A stretch of DNA of 64,000 bases from positions 615,611,303-615,675,302 of the forward strand of contig CM060910.1 of the NCBI GenBank assembly GCA_030737875.1. The letters run 5' to 3'. Shown here one piece after another: positions 38,392 through 49,015 of the stretch; the first letter of the stretch is position 1, and each line of letters starts with the position of its first letter. The notes beneath the pieces are model-generated. The model was not told the origin of the DNA. It worked only from the letters and a program-made list of their open reading frames with translations, and searched no databases. The position numbers and the translations under genes were made by a program. This DNA is from Allium sativum. Lineage: Eukaryota > Streptophyta > Magnoliopsida > Asparagales > Amaryllidaceae.

Positions 38392-38550
38392 GCGTAGTAG
38401 TATGTTCACCTCACTTTTAAGTGAGGTGAACAAAACACTTCACCCTATTGGTGGAAATCAGGTGGGTCCATATGGACCCCCCTGATTTCTACCAATAGGA
38501 TCTGGTGTTTTGTACACATCTTTGAAAAAGATGTGTACAAACTCGGACTC
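38392..38550. mobile_element. 159-bp foldback miniature element, 9-bp target duplication
   Basis: GTATGTAGG occurs at 38383-38391 and 38551-38559. The element folds end to end: both arms contain ACAAAACAC, CCTATTGGT and AAATCAGG-GGGTCC, meeting at CCATATGG. Each arm also has its own hairpin (GTTCACCTCACTT / AAGTGAGGTGAAC on the left; GTACACATCTTT / AAAGATGTGTAC on the right). A 9-bp duplication suggests a Mutator-type miniature element. No coding capacity. Confidence 0.85.
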
Positions 38551-38577
38551 GTATGTAGGCAGTTCATGCTATGCTTA

Positions 38578-39234
38578 GAGGAACTCCAGTGGGTTCAGTG
38601 CTTAATATTCAAGGCACTGAATATTAAGCCCTAAATCGAAGTGCTATCGCCAGTGGTCTGGCACGTATTTTATAGCTGCCAGAATCCTAGCACCTATAAA
38701 ATAGGCGTCAGCTATCTACCCCTTCCCGCCTATTTTTTTTCACACTTTTGTTCCCGCCATTTTGTTCATAATTTTTCAGAAAGCTCTCTTTTAATTTTGT
38801 TTTTAATCGAAAAAGTGGGGATCTTAGCGCCTATTTTATAAGCGCCAGGTTCCAGTGGACAGAATTAAGGACGTAATATTAAGGCCAACCCCCCAATCGT
38901 TTGATTACACCTTAAAGATTCAGGATCCTGAATCGATCCCTGGTGCCTATTTTATAGGTGCTAGATTATGGAGCCTACAAAATAGGCGCCATGATCCCCA
39001 CTTTTTCGATTAAAAACAAAATTAAAAAGAGAGATTTTAGAAAAATTGTGAAAAAAATGGCGGGAACAAAGTTAAAAAGAGTTCTTTTAGAAATAGTGTG
39101 AAAAAATGGTGGGAAGGGGTATTAGAGAGATGGCGCCTATTTTGTAGGTGCCAAACCACTGGCGATAGCACTCCGGTTCAGGGCTTATTATTCAGTGCCC
39201 TGAATATTAAGCACTGAACCCACTGGAGTTGCTC
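38578..39234. mobile_element. PIF/Harbinger-like foldback MITE (657 bp)
   Basis: Ends GAGGAACTCCAGTGGG and CCCACTGGAGTTGCTC, flanked by TTA on both sides (38575-38577, 39235-39237), the target duplication typical of PIF/Harbinger. The inverted arms run about 280 bp each and repeat a GCGCC-TATTTTATAGG-like motif six times. Centre about 38860-38940. No transposase frame. Confidence 0.88.
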
Positions 39235-39698
39235 TTAGGGTAGGTATAGTGTTTATGTAATTAGAGATTTCACTGTTTGAAAAGGGAATAGCTATAGCTT
39301 GGGGAAGCTGCAACAATACAATTGCTTAATAGGGAAGGTAAGGATTTATAGATATAATACTCTTTCTTATTTGCACTCATTTACTTGGATAGTTCCACGT
39401 ACTGCAATATATATGAAGTCTCTTGTCTAAAATCTTTCATGACGCATGAAACGTTACAAGCAAAGAATGTAAACGGATAGTTTTGAATACATGAGTACCC
39501 ACTAGAGAATCAAAGTAATATCTCTAACAACAACTCAAAGTGAAATATGTTAACAGTTAATTTTAACAATATTTTGTTTTTGTTTTAAAAGTTACGAACC
39601 CGAACGTACCCAACTCCGTTCACGCATGAGTTGCTATAGAAAAAAAATAAAAATATCATCATGACAAGCAATGCGCCCCGATCCTAGTAATATAATAA

Positions 39699-40675
39699 GG
39701 TTTGAGGTAATTTTTATTCTAATCCACGGTTTTAATAAGTTAATCCACCATTTTACTTTAATAAGTTAATCCACAACTATTTTGTAAGTTAATCCACGAG
39801 TGGATTAACTTAAAGGTTTCACCCTATTATATATCTAACAATCTATTTTATGCTTCTTGTTTCACAATTCTGCGTTATTTCACAATTCCCACATCAGATT
39901 AATAATAATAATCCAACTAGTTTAAAATCATGATCTCATACTAGATTAATTATGTGAAAAAAATACACATTATATCGTAATGTGACATAGATAACATATA
40001 AATCTACTGTATGCAACATGTTTCTTATATAAATTATACCGACATGTCAATTCATAAGATTTTCATTTGGTAATCAAGTTCTCTTGTTGTATATGTTAAC
40101 TTGGGCAGCCATTCATACTAGTCATTCGTACATGCTAGTATACGTATGCATAATAATCCAAATGACGTGATGAGGGACAAACAAGAAATCCTTACTATAA
40201 ATAAACAGACCATGGAGCAAAACATCAATAGGTTCATCTGAAAACGCACAGCAGATGATGTAGCATATCAGATTGTAAACTCTATTCTTGCTATAATATT
40301 TCTATCAATTTTTCAAGATTTCAGAAAATAACTAACTACAATTATATGTGATAATGGTGATATTAAAAAAAACAATTTTGTATACTATTAATCAACCTCA
40401 AAAAATAATAATAATAAACAAACTACTTACTATTATGTTGAATTACTCTGCTTAACGCTTAAGCTTGGATTTAGATGCTAGGATTCCAGAACCGAGAAGA
40501 ACGACGAAAAACGCACGGAAGAAGAAAATGCATGGAAGAAGATTGAGAAGAAGAGAATACGTACGGTTTTTTTGGTGGATGTACTGATTAAAATTAAATT
40601 TTTAGTAAAAGTCAAAGATCCTATAAAATAGGGTGGATTAACTTACTAATATTGTGGATTAGAATAAAAATTACC
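39699..40675. mobile_element. Mutator-like non-autonomous DNA element (977 bp)
   Basis: ATATAATAA flanks both sides (39690-39698 and 40676-40684), a perfect 9-bp duplication. Inverted ends read GGTAATTTTTATTCTAATCC at 39706 and its complement up to 40675, extending to GTTAATCCACC (about 45 bp, imperfect). Seven bases (GGTTTGA) precede the left inverted repeat without a right match. The interior is AT-rich with no transposase; an exon-like purine block at 40480-40560 is unexplained. Confidence 0.75.
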
Positions 40676-41330
40676 ATATAATAATATAGACAAGTTAACT
40701 TATTTTGTGAAGTCCCAAAATGCTGATTTAGGGTGCAAAATACTTCAAATAAAAAGTTGCTTATTTTCCAAAATAAAATTTACCAAATAATTCTATAAGT
40801 TAAATTAACGATACGTCTTGAAAATATTATCCGAATTCGAAACCAATATTTAATTATAATTAGTTATATGGTTACGGTTTATAAATGGTTCCAAAGCGAC
40901 TATTTGAAAATTTGATTTGGACATAACTTACAATCTATAAAGCGAAATCTCTATTTTTCTCTTTTATTAGAAAAATATAGCTCAACAGATTCGAATGTTT
41001 CTTGTTTCGAAGAAATCCGACTTATAATGAATCCTTACGAGCTCGATTATTAATTATATTATAATTAATACGTTCAACTGTCGTTTAAATAATATTTTCA
41101 CTATAAAAATTCAATTGTAAACTGAATTAAATCTATCAAATTATCCAATTTACACAACATTGAAAATTCAACTATTTCTGACTATTTCAGAAACTAAAAT
41201 CATTATTTCATTAGTTATGTTAATTAAATATTTAAAATATCTGAATTCAAACCTTTTAAATTATCAAACCACTATACTAAAATTATTAAATGAATTAATT
41301 ATTAAAGCGCTAAAAATCTGGGATGTTACA

Positions 41331-42588
41331 ACTAGCTTCTGGGGTAATAGAATAAATCACAGAATCACAGACACAGATACAGAGCAATATATTATCTCGC
41401 AGTGGAAAATACATAATACAATAGTAGTTCATGAAGCTGCTAAATAAAAAATTTACATCAAAGTTTACATAAATACTAAAACGGAAGTCTAATACAATAA
41501 ATTTCAGATACATAAATGAATAATAACAGTTTGGAACAGAAATGACCAGAAACAGCTAAACCAACTCTTCAGCAATTTGTTATCAAATAATCCGTGGAAA
41601 ATGAAACATACTACTGCAAGCAAAACCACTCTCGAACAGGACAAGTTTCAATTTCTGGAAGTTTTCTTCTTCTTTTTTCTCTTCAGATAAATGAGGTGAG
41701 ATACCAAACTCAGCAAAATGGTATACAACAGAAAGGTATGAAATATGGGGAAAATAGGAAGCTCGCTTCCTTTCTTTCAAACTGCAATGCGACAATCATT
41801 TGATGGCTTGGCCATAGCCTGAAATTTGAAGTTCACGCAAGCATATTACAACATAGCAAGTTCTTCACTGTCTTCTTTGTAGAAAGCGTCTGTTCAAGAA
41901 GCATGAAAAAGAAAGAGAGTTGAATGAAATAGAACGAGAAAGCAGGGGAGAAGAGGAAGTTAGCTACAGTCCATTTTACATGCATGCATACGCATGCCAC
42001 TTTGTGGCAATAAACTTTTTCTCTCCCAGAAACTTAAGGAATTGTAGAAGACGTCATCTCAAGCAATGGATAAAACATTATAATCGGCTTGAGCTGCTGC
42101 GTCCTCATGAAGTGTTATTATAAATTTTTTTCATGAAGGAGGTGCTGTGTCCATTTGTTTTTTTTATATATATGCGAATGTAAAAAGGAAGGCTAAGAGA
42201 ACAAAAAAAAAAGAACCCTTCGGCGTTCAAAAGGAATGGTCAGTTTGGCTTTGGGAAAGGAGCATTCTTGGCAACTGGAAAGTAAAAGGACGTGAACACT
42301 TAAATATGCATTGAAATAATATAACGTGCATGGAAAAATTATAATAGACACATGCCCTTTCTGAAGTTGGTTTGCTAAGCTTTGTTAATATGCATTGGAA
42401 AAATGGAAGGCACGAATGGTTTGGAAGCAAAACTTGGACGTGCATGCTTATGTAACGCATGCATGAATGAAAGTAAAGAGAAAAAGTATCCATTCAAAAG
42501 ATAAATAAATGGGTGCTTTAATAAAATAAAAGGCAGGTTTTTCAGACCTAAAATGACTAGGAAAATATGCAGGATCCAAATAGGGACA
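41331..42588 (-). repeat. C 3' LTR, second piece
   Basis: Colinear with 56375-57525 of the other LTR: CTTCTGGGGTAA, AAGTCTAATACAATAAATTT, CAAATAATCCGTGG, GAAGACGTCATCTCAA, GGAAAGGAGCATTCTTGGCA. The frames in it (e.g. 41594-41803, 41583-41795) are broken or shifted in the other copy, so non-coding. It ends at GGACA (42584-42588), the target of E. Confidence 0.92.
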
Positions 42589-45578
42589 TGTAACGACCCG
42601 GAAAATCTGAACCAATTTAAAAATTTTAAATTTGCTAAAATAGTGGATTTTAAATATTTAAAATAAATATTTTAAATAATAGCGATGAAAAGTAAGTTTG
42701 AATCGACATTTGAAAACAAATATAATTAATTCTAATTATAAACAAGGCCTAAAATGGCGCTGCAGTTTCAAAAATTGAATTCAAACTTTATCGGACTGTA
42801 CCGGGTGCAAAACAAAACGGATTTGAGTGAAACCAAAAATATTTAAATCTTTTAGTGAATACCTTTCTAAAGAATACGAAAAATCGAAGTTTCATAGCGG
42901 AAAGCAAAAGTTATGGCCAAATGAATTTTCAGAATGGTCGCTATGGAATTTATATAGCCCGTGAAAATGGCCATTTTGCATACGACCTCGGAATTCGACA
43001 AAACCACTTTTGTTGGATCCGGGATGTGAGGTTATTGCTAGGTTTCAAATTTCATAATTTTTGAAGCTAATATGTGAGCGTGGCAAAGGAAAATGTGTTT
43101 TGGTCAATTACAGTTAAATTGGATCGACCAGAAATGGGCCTTTTTGCAAACGGTCTCAGAATTCGACGAAACTAGTTTTGTTGGGACCGTATCGTCAAAA
43201 CATAGCCAGATTTATTTTTTTGGAATTTTTCGAATCAGTTTGTGGCCCTGGCAAATTGAAATGTACGTTCAAATCGAATATTGAATGTTTTATATTTTAA
43301 ATTGAAGGAAAACTGACTGAAACATTAGAATTGGCCTACGAAACATATTTCATTGTGTTCGGAATGGGGGTAATTAGCTAGGGATGATAGTCGTTTGGTT
43401 TGGATTGGAGGTCGGGTTAGAAAACCCCTTTTAAAACCTTCCGGCCAATCAGATATTTTATAAAAAAAAGGCTGGCGCTCTTCTCTCTCCCCGACGTGAA
43501 CGACGATAGCAGCCTCCCTCCTTCTCTCTTATTTTTCTAACAATCCACTCAATAAAAACCCATGGTCCTTTGCAACTTTTCGTAGTACTCCTCCCCACCT
43601 TCAAATCCATACCAACCTCGCCCCTTATCGTTGAGTGTAGTGGGCGAATCACCTCTCCAAAGTTGGAGACTTTACGCCGCCATCGTGGGTGACAGGGACC
43701 ACCGAGGTGGGCCCCCTTCCAGGCGCAGGTGCGCCCCTCAGGCGTCTTCGACGCAACACCCTCCGATCGTCGTGATACTACTCGAATTTGCTGAAAATTG
43801 GATCCCTAGTTTTGAACAATTCAGAAGGTATACGGCTTGTTTTATTTTCAACTGTTTTAACACCTTTAAACCGTTGCAAACTTTGAAAAATCATATCTTT
43901 TTCGTGTGTTGACGAAATTCAGTGAAACAAGAGACAGTAGACTCGTGTGGACGTCTTCTACATTCTAGAAGAGACCCCATATTTTTCTGAGCCTTCTGCT
44001 ATTTTTGGTGGAGTGAAACCCAAAGTTAGATTTCTAATTTATAAACGATATGGAAAACGACGATGTATAAATTATATAGTCGATGTATTAGTTATATAAG
44101 CGTTGTACACCTCTTGTATAAGCGTTGTATAAGTTGTACGTTCGATGTATAAGTTATATATGCGTTGTAAAAATTATATATGTGTTGAAATAGAAGTGAA
44201 TTGCTATATATATATATATATGTGTATATATATATATATATACGCCCCTCGTCAACAAACCATGGACGATATTTATTGGATGTGATTAGTGTGAAAATTG
44301 ATTGATAGCAAATGGTTGATTGGAATTGTTTGCGGTTGAAATTGATTGACTGTGGTTGAAAAATACCCGTTTGTGGTTGAGAAATATTTGGTTGAAAACA
44401 CATAGGATTAGTTTGTGGAAATGAAATAAATATACATGCCGCCTGCGTGTGAACTAGATGCATGATTCCCCATTGTCAAAAACCGCGAGGTTTTAAGGTA
44501 GAGCGAGGAATCGTACTAGGGACGGTCCCGGTTTTAACTAACCTGCCGTTATGCTGCCGAAATTTTGAATAATAGTCATGTGTTTGAATTATTTCCATTT
44601 GTTGAAACTATATTTATTCATTGAATAGAAAACCTTCATGTGTTGAATTGAAATTCATTCGTTGAATAGAATTCATGTGTTGAATGGTATTCGTATTTTA
44701 AATATAAAAATCACATTTTTATCCATATATGTAAACTATAGAAAACCTTCATGTGTTGAATCGATATTCATTCGTTGAATTGAAATTCATGTGTTGAATG
44801 GTATTCGTGTTTTAAATATAAAAATCACATTTTTATCTATATATATAAACTATAGAAAACCTTCATGTGTTGAATCGATATTCATTCGTTGAATTGAAAT
44901 TCATGTGTTGAATGGTGTTCGTGTTTTAAATATAAAAATCACATTTTTATTTATATATATAAACTATAGAAAACCTTCATGTGTTGAATCTATATTCATT
45001 CGTTGAATTGAAATTCATGTGTTGAATGGTATTCATATTTTGAAATAAATTGTTTTATAATAAAAATCACATTTTTATCATCTATATGAACTATATAAAA
45101 TAATCTTGTTTTGAAAAAAATTGTTTTATAATAAAAATCCTATTTTTATTACCTATATGTACTATATAAAATAATAGTGTTTGGAAATGAATTGTTTAAC
45201 AATAAAAATCACATTTTTATTATATACATGAATTGTTAAATATAGTGAAGTGTTGAAATAGAAGACAGTTAGATAAAAATATCATTTTTATCAAATGTAT
45301 GAAAAGAATATAGTTTTGAAATCGAAGAATCGATATATATATATATATATATATAAATAGAATCGAAATATATCGAATAACGACGCTGTAGTTCGTATTT
45401 TGAAACCGTGATTTCAAACGATTATATCGGGAGATCCGACCATCGGATTTTCCTGAAATCGCAACCGTTGGGTTCGCTTTGGAAATATCTTTCCAACGAC
45501 ACCAACTTTGTAAAAATCCAACGGTTGGATTGTCTGGTATGTTTAATTCAAATCTGAAGAAAAACAGCGCCAGAATCG

Positions 45579-45616
<38 letters not shown>

Positions 45617-47681
45617 TATTTAATCGAATAACGACGCTGCAGTTCGTATTTTGAAATCGAAACTTCAAACGATTATACCGGGAGATCCGACCGTCGGATT
45701 TTCCCGAAACTGGAACCGTTGGATTCGTTTTGAAAAGATCTTTCTAATGATGTAAATTTTGTGAAGATCCAACGGTTAGATTTTCAGATATGTGTAAATC
45801 AAATCTGAAGAAAAACAGCGCCACGGCCGCGTTATGGCCCGAACCGTCGTTTTGAATAAATTGGCTATTTTAAAATAAATAAAAATGGCGATAAATCGTT
45901 ATAAAATATTATAAACAATATGGATGTGAAATTGAGAAACTAACTGAAGTTTGGCTAAGTCGAATGGTTTCTTGGGTATTGATCCGATGTTGGTTTCGGC
46001 CATTGGGGTTAATATTTGGGAAATCGTTCTCTTACTGATTGACGGTTAGCAACTAATGAATTGAAATGATGCGTATGTATATTTGTGTTGCACTTGTTTA
46101 TCATATACGCGAGTTGCTCAGAAAGACCGGGTTTATCCCATTCTGAATAACTGAATCGACGATAAGAAATCGAAGTTAAAGACGGTGGTCGAAGACCGGA
46201 GATCTTCACCTCGTTTGGATGGTAACCGAGGTCCTGATTGGGAGGCATCCCGAAATATGGATAATGAGTGGTGATCGTCCAGATGTACGTGGTGATAGAT
46301 GGGTTTGCGAGGTATATAGTGCCTCCAGTTTCGTTCAGACCCAGAACGGACTTGCAAATGGACAGTGTGTCTGACATTGGAATTTATTCGGTGTGATTGA
46401 TAGCCGTCAGTGGCATGGTGTGAATTGCCTATGTGGCATGCTAAGATGCAGTGATCAGGGCTTCTGTTGAAAAGCAAAGTCTTGTGGTGATGATCAAAGC
46501 ATCGCCAGTGTTGCATAGCTTTGTGTATAACGTGAAATCGCGAGCCTCACACCCCGTTATGAACCAGAAACGAGAGAGGACATCAGGGACGGCCTGCGTT
46601 TCTTCCTAGCTAGAAGTGGCGTCAGTGGTTTTACAAGCCCTGACGAGTTTGACTTATGTGGTTGTTGCTGTTGCGAGGCGCCTCGGGTTAGATCGGACGA
46701 TCCGGGTCCGATAGAGTCATTCGTTGGCTCACTTACGCCCCAAAGGGCGGAGAAACGTAGTGTTCAGGCATTTTAATCCACTCCGTGCGGATCGGCCCTG
46801 ACGATCCAAGGGTCGATGCATTCTGATCCTGAGACTCGGGCTAGCCAATCTCGTAGTCGGTAAGGACTATCTTTTGCCTTGGTTCATGACGGAAATCCAA
46901 TTTCCAAGTACGTGACTGTGCGGTTTTGATTGCATACCTATATATGACGACATAGTGGTATGGGGCATTAATGCCGTCTATGATTGATAGTTATGATTTG
47001 AAATTGCTTTTGAAACATATAAACACTAGTAATAATATCAAATGCTTTTGTTTCATTCGTATCAATCATATTTTGGCCATTATAAGGTAAAACTCTATCC
47101 TCCGGTTTGCGTTGCATTGTGTGATGGGAACTGAGTCTTATAATGGCTTCATTTTTATTAAAAGCATTGCGATATTTAAAAGAATGATTTGTTTTAAAGC
47201 ACTGGCAATCTAATGGAGTAAACCCGTTCCACGAAAGTGGCATGGTCCTGCGATTAGCCATATTTTAAATATGTTGAGTAGATTTCTCATACCAGTCCCA
47301 TGACTGACTCGTAGTTTGTTTCACTTTCAAACTCGGGTGCCCTTTTTACAACACGGGCAGCCTTGTATTCAGGTTTAGCTGGCTCTTTCCGGATAGCTGG
47401 AGCTGAAGATGGATTCTATCATTTATCTATTTTATGCTGTTCAGCTCCTATTGTACATATTATGTTTGTTTTCCGCTGTAGATATTTATGTATAGCTGAA
47501 CTGTATTTGTACTAAGTATGATCCTACATACTGTGTAACTCTGATGATTACGTTTATCCAGTATATTCTATTGTGCATTATCTGATGTATTTATTGAATT
47601 CTGTTCTGCTATTATCTATTTCTGTGTTATATTCCAAAGATTACCCTTGCCACCGTCAGTACGGGGTTTGGGGTCGTTTCA
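42589..47681 (+). repeat. E 5' LTR (5093 bp)
   Basis: TGTAACGACC ... GGGTCGTTTCA. In order: U3; promoter candidate (43445-43466); pyrimidine-rich block (43470-43640); (AT)n at about 44207-44241; a 193-bp stretch absent from the other LTR (44435-44627); four 113-114-bp tandem units starting 44628, 44741, 44855, 44969; AAAAAT / ATTTTT palindromes to 45290; two GGAGATCCGACC modules (about 45430, 45680), each with adjacent (AT)n; the GTTGGTTTCGGCC module (45980-46015); the region shared with G/H (46080-46800); GGGTGCCC and GCTGGAGCTG near the end; CCGCTG (47469). Non-coding. Confidence 0.93.
43445..43466 (+). promoter_or_regulatory. E LTR promoter candidate (CCAAT and TATA)
   Basis: GGCCAATCAG is followed within 10 bp by ATATTTTATAAAA, then by a pyrimidine-rich CTCTTCTCTCTCC block, as around plant transcription starts. 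The 3' LTR has the same layout at 49871-49893 with TTATTTATTAAA. Confidence 0.5.
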
Positions 47682-47684
47682 ATT

Positions 47685-47696
47685 TGGTATCAGAGC
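47685..47696 (+). other. E primer-binding site
   Basis: TGGTATCAGAGC, exact initiator tRNA-Met complement, three bases after the LTR end. Confidence 0.96.
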
Positions 47697-47735
47697 TTTG
47701 GTTAAGCTTAGTTCTGGAATATAACATATTAACGA

Positions 47736-47871
47736 ACTCGTCAGAGATAGAACCAGTAGTGTTCTAGGACGAGTAACTCAGTACAGATAGGATCAGCAAT
47801 ATCCTAGTATGAGTATAGCAGAATCAGAACAACTCGTTAGAGATAGGGTCAGAAGTACCTCAGAACGAGTT
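47736..47871 (+). ncRNA. E leader: three tandem hairpins
   Basis: Hairpin 1, 47736-47774: ACTCGTC / GACGAGT outer, AGAAC / GTTCT inner. Hairpin 2, 47776-47814: ACTCA..TAC / GTATGAGT outer, TAGGAT / ATCCTA inner. Hairpin 3, 47831-47871: AACTCGTT / AACGAGTT outer, weak inner. Loops resemble CAGTAGT. Stem bases change in pairs between copies and families, which argues for an RNA structure. A packaging, dimerisation or translation role is possible but unproven. Confidence 0.6.
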
Positions 47872-49002
47872 GAGAGTAATATGTTTTTAAATAACATATT
47901 TGTGATTATATATATAGTCTGGTTTTAGAAATATAATTTTTGAATATATAAAAGATATATATTTGAAAAGTTAAAAAGTTTAAAAACAATTTGATTGTTG
48001 TTTGTGTTGTGTGATAGTATATTTGATTAATTAAATTATTGAAACGATAGTTAATTTAATCAACAATAGAATGAATGGTAGAATTTATTCATTTAAATCA
48101 CACATTGAACTGATTAGAAAATAGATAAATATATATACTTGTGCATTATATATGTTTGAACAGGTAATTGGATAGCGGTTGAGTAAAGATATTATTTGCG
48201 TGCCCGACAAATCGGTAAACCTTAATGAGTTGGATGCGAAATATTATTATATCAACTCCTGTGAATGTCATTGGATGCGGAGTGCTGGTTATTCTGTGTG
48301 TAATAATAAACGTCGCCATAGGATAGTAACAATTAATTTTGAACTACATTACATGGCAAACTACTTGAAGATAGGCATAATTCATCATATACCACATAAG
48401 CATTTGGAGCTTGTGTGACAAGGTGGAAGATTTACCATACGAGCGAGAGGCTTGTATGGCGATGACTATATTTTACAGGTTGAACTGATGACTGATATGG
48501 ACTATTTAAATTGTAACGATAAAATTGCCAAATTAATAAAAACCCCACACGGGTTTGGAGTTGACAATAATCACATCTCTCTAGTCATTAGATACGGCAC
48601 ATGGACTATTTATTTCCCACACGGGACGAGGTGACGAGGATTTATCCTCTGGAGCATTTAAAATACACACTCCCTAAGGCTTTGACAAGGTGATGAGAAT
48701 TTATTCTCTGGAGTTATTATCTATACACGCTCCCCTTTAAACACCAGAATATATCACAATAAAGATGTGTATGCTTATTAGGATTTATTGGGTACCTAAT
48801 ACGGCCCAATAAATTTCCAAACCACTCCCCGTACAAAGGAGGTTATGGCGAAATTTTTCGAAAATTCCGGGTGTTAGCCAAATTTTTGAAGATTTGAAAA
48901 TTCTCAGAAACTGAAAAGTTGGAGAATGGAAGCCAGATCGAACGTAGAGTTGATTAATCAAACCACTTTCGACTTTGTTCCTTTTCGGGGACGAAATGTT
49001 TT

Positions 49003-49015
49003 AAGTGGGGGAGAT
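49003..49015 (+). other. E polypurine tract
   Basis: AAGTGGGGGAGAT immediately before the 3' LTR at 49016; same tract in A2 and, inverted, in G and C. Confidence 0.93.

Larger units (their letters stand above)
33611..41330 (-). repeat. Solo LTR F (7720 bp with three inserted DNA elements)
   Basis: Begins TGTAACGAACAGGG, ends CTGGGATGTTACA, flanked by ATTAG/ACTAG. No primer site, polypurine tract or second LTR is present, so it is a solo LTR from recombination. Minus orientation is deduced from module order shared with G: CCGCTA (33889), GGACTGGTGTGAG (34048) and GTTGGTTTCGGCC (35461) lie near the left end. Net length without inserted elements is about 5.9 kb, close to G's LTRs. 37290-38050 is a less AT-rich, pyrimidine-rich block like G's 18010-18400 complement. 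No gene. Confidence 0.85.
47682..49015 (+). other. E internal region, non-coding
   Basis: 1334 bp between the LTRs. After the primer site come three leader hairpins (47736-47871), AT-rich sequence, a stretch with frames of 79 and 60 codons (48179-48418, 48452-48634; neither starts with ATG-context evidence nor resembles a known protein), a duplicated ~58-bp unit with palindromes GAGGAT/ATCCTC (48636) and GAGAAT/ATTCTC (48695), then sequence shared with G and the CTTTTCGGGGACGAAA segment. Confidence 0.85.

Noticed and set aside
33611..41330. A complete LTR element rather than a solo LTR
   Set aside because: No primer-binding site, polypurine tract or second LTR edge was found inside; length beyond 6 kb is explained by three DNA elements.
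41594..42493. Frames of 65-95 codons in C's LTR
   Set aside because: The corresponding stretch in the other C LTR (56600-57554) has shifted or interrupted frames.
43631..43912. 93-codon frame after the E promoter candidate
   Set aside because: It starts on TTG, and the copy in the 3' LTR does not retain the frame.
44628..45080. CRISPR-like array
   Set aside because: Units of 114 bp are contiguous near-identical tandem repeats with no unique spacers, in a plant LTR.
48179..48634. Small genes inside the E interior
   Set aside because: The frames lack convincing ATG starts and recognisable motifs, and G's interior has no equivalent.
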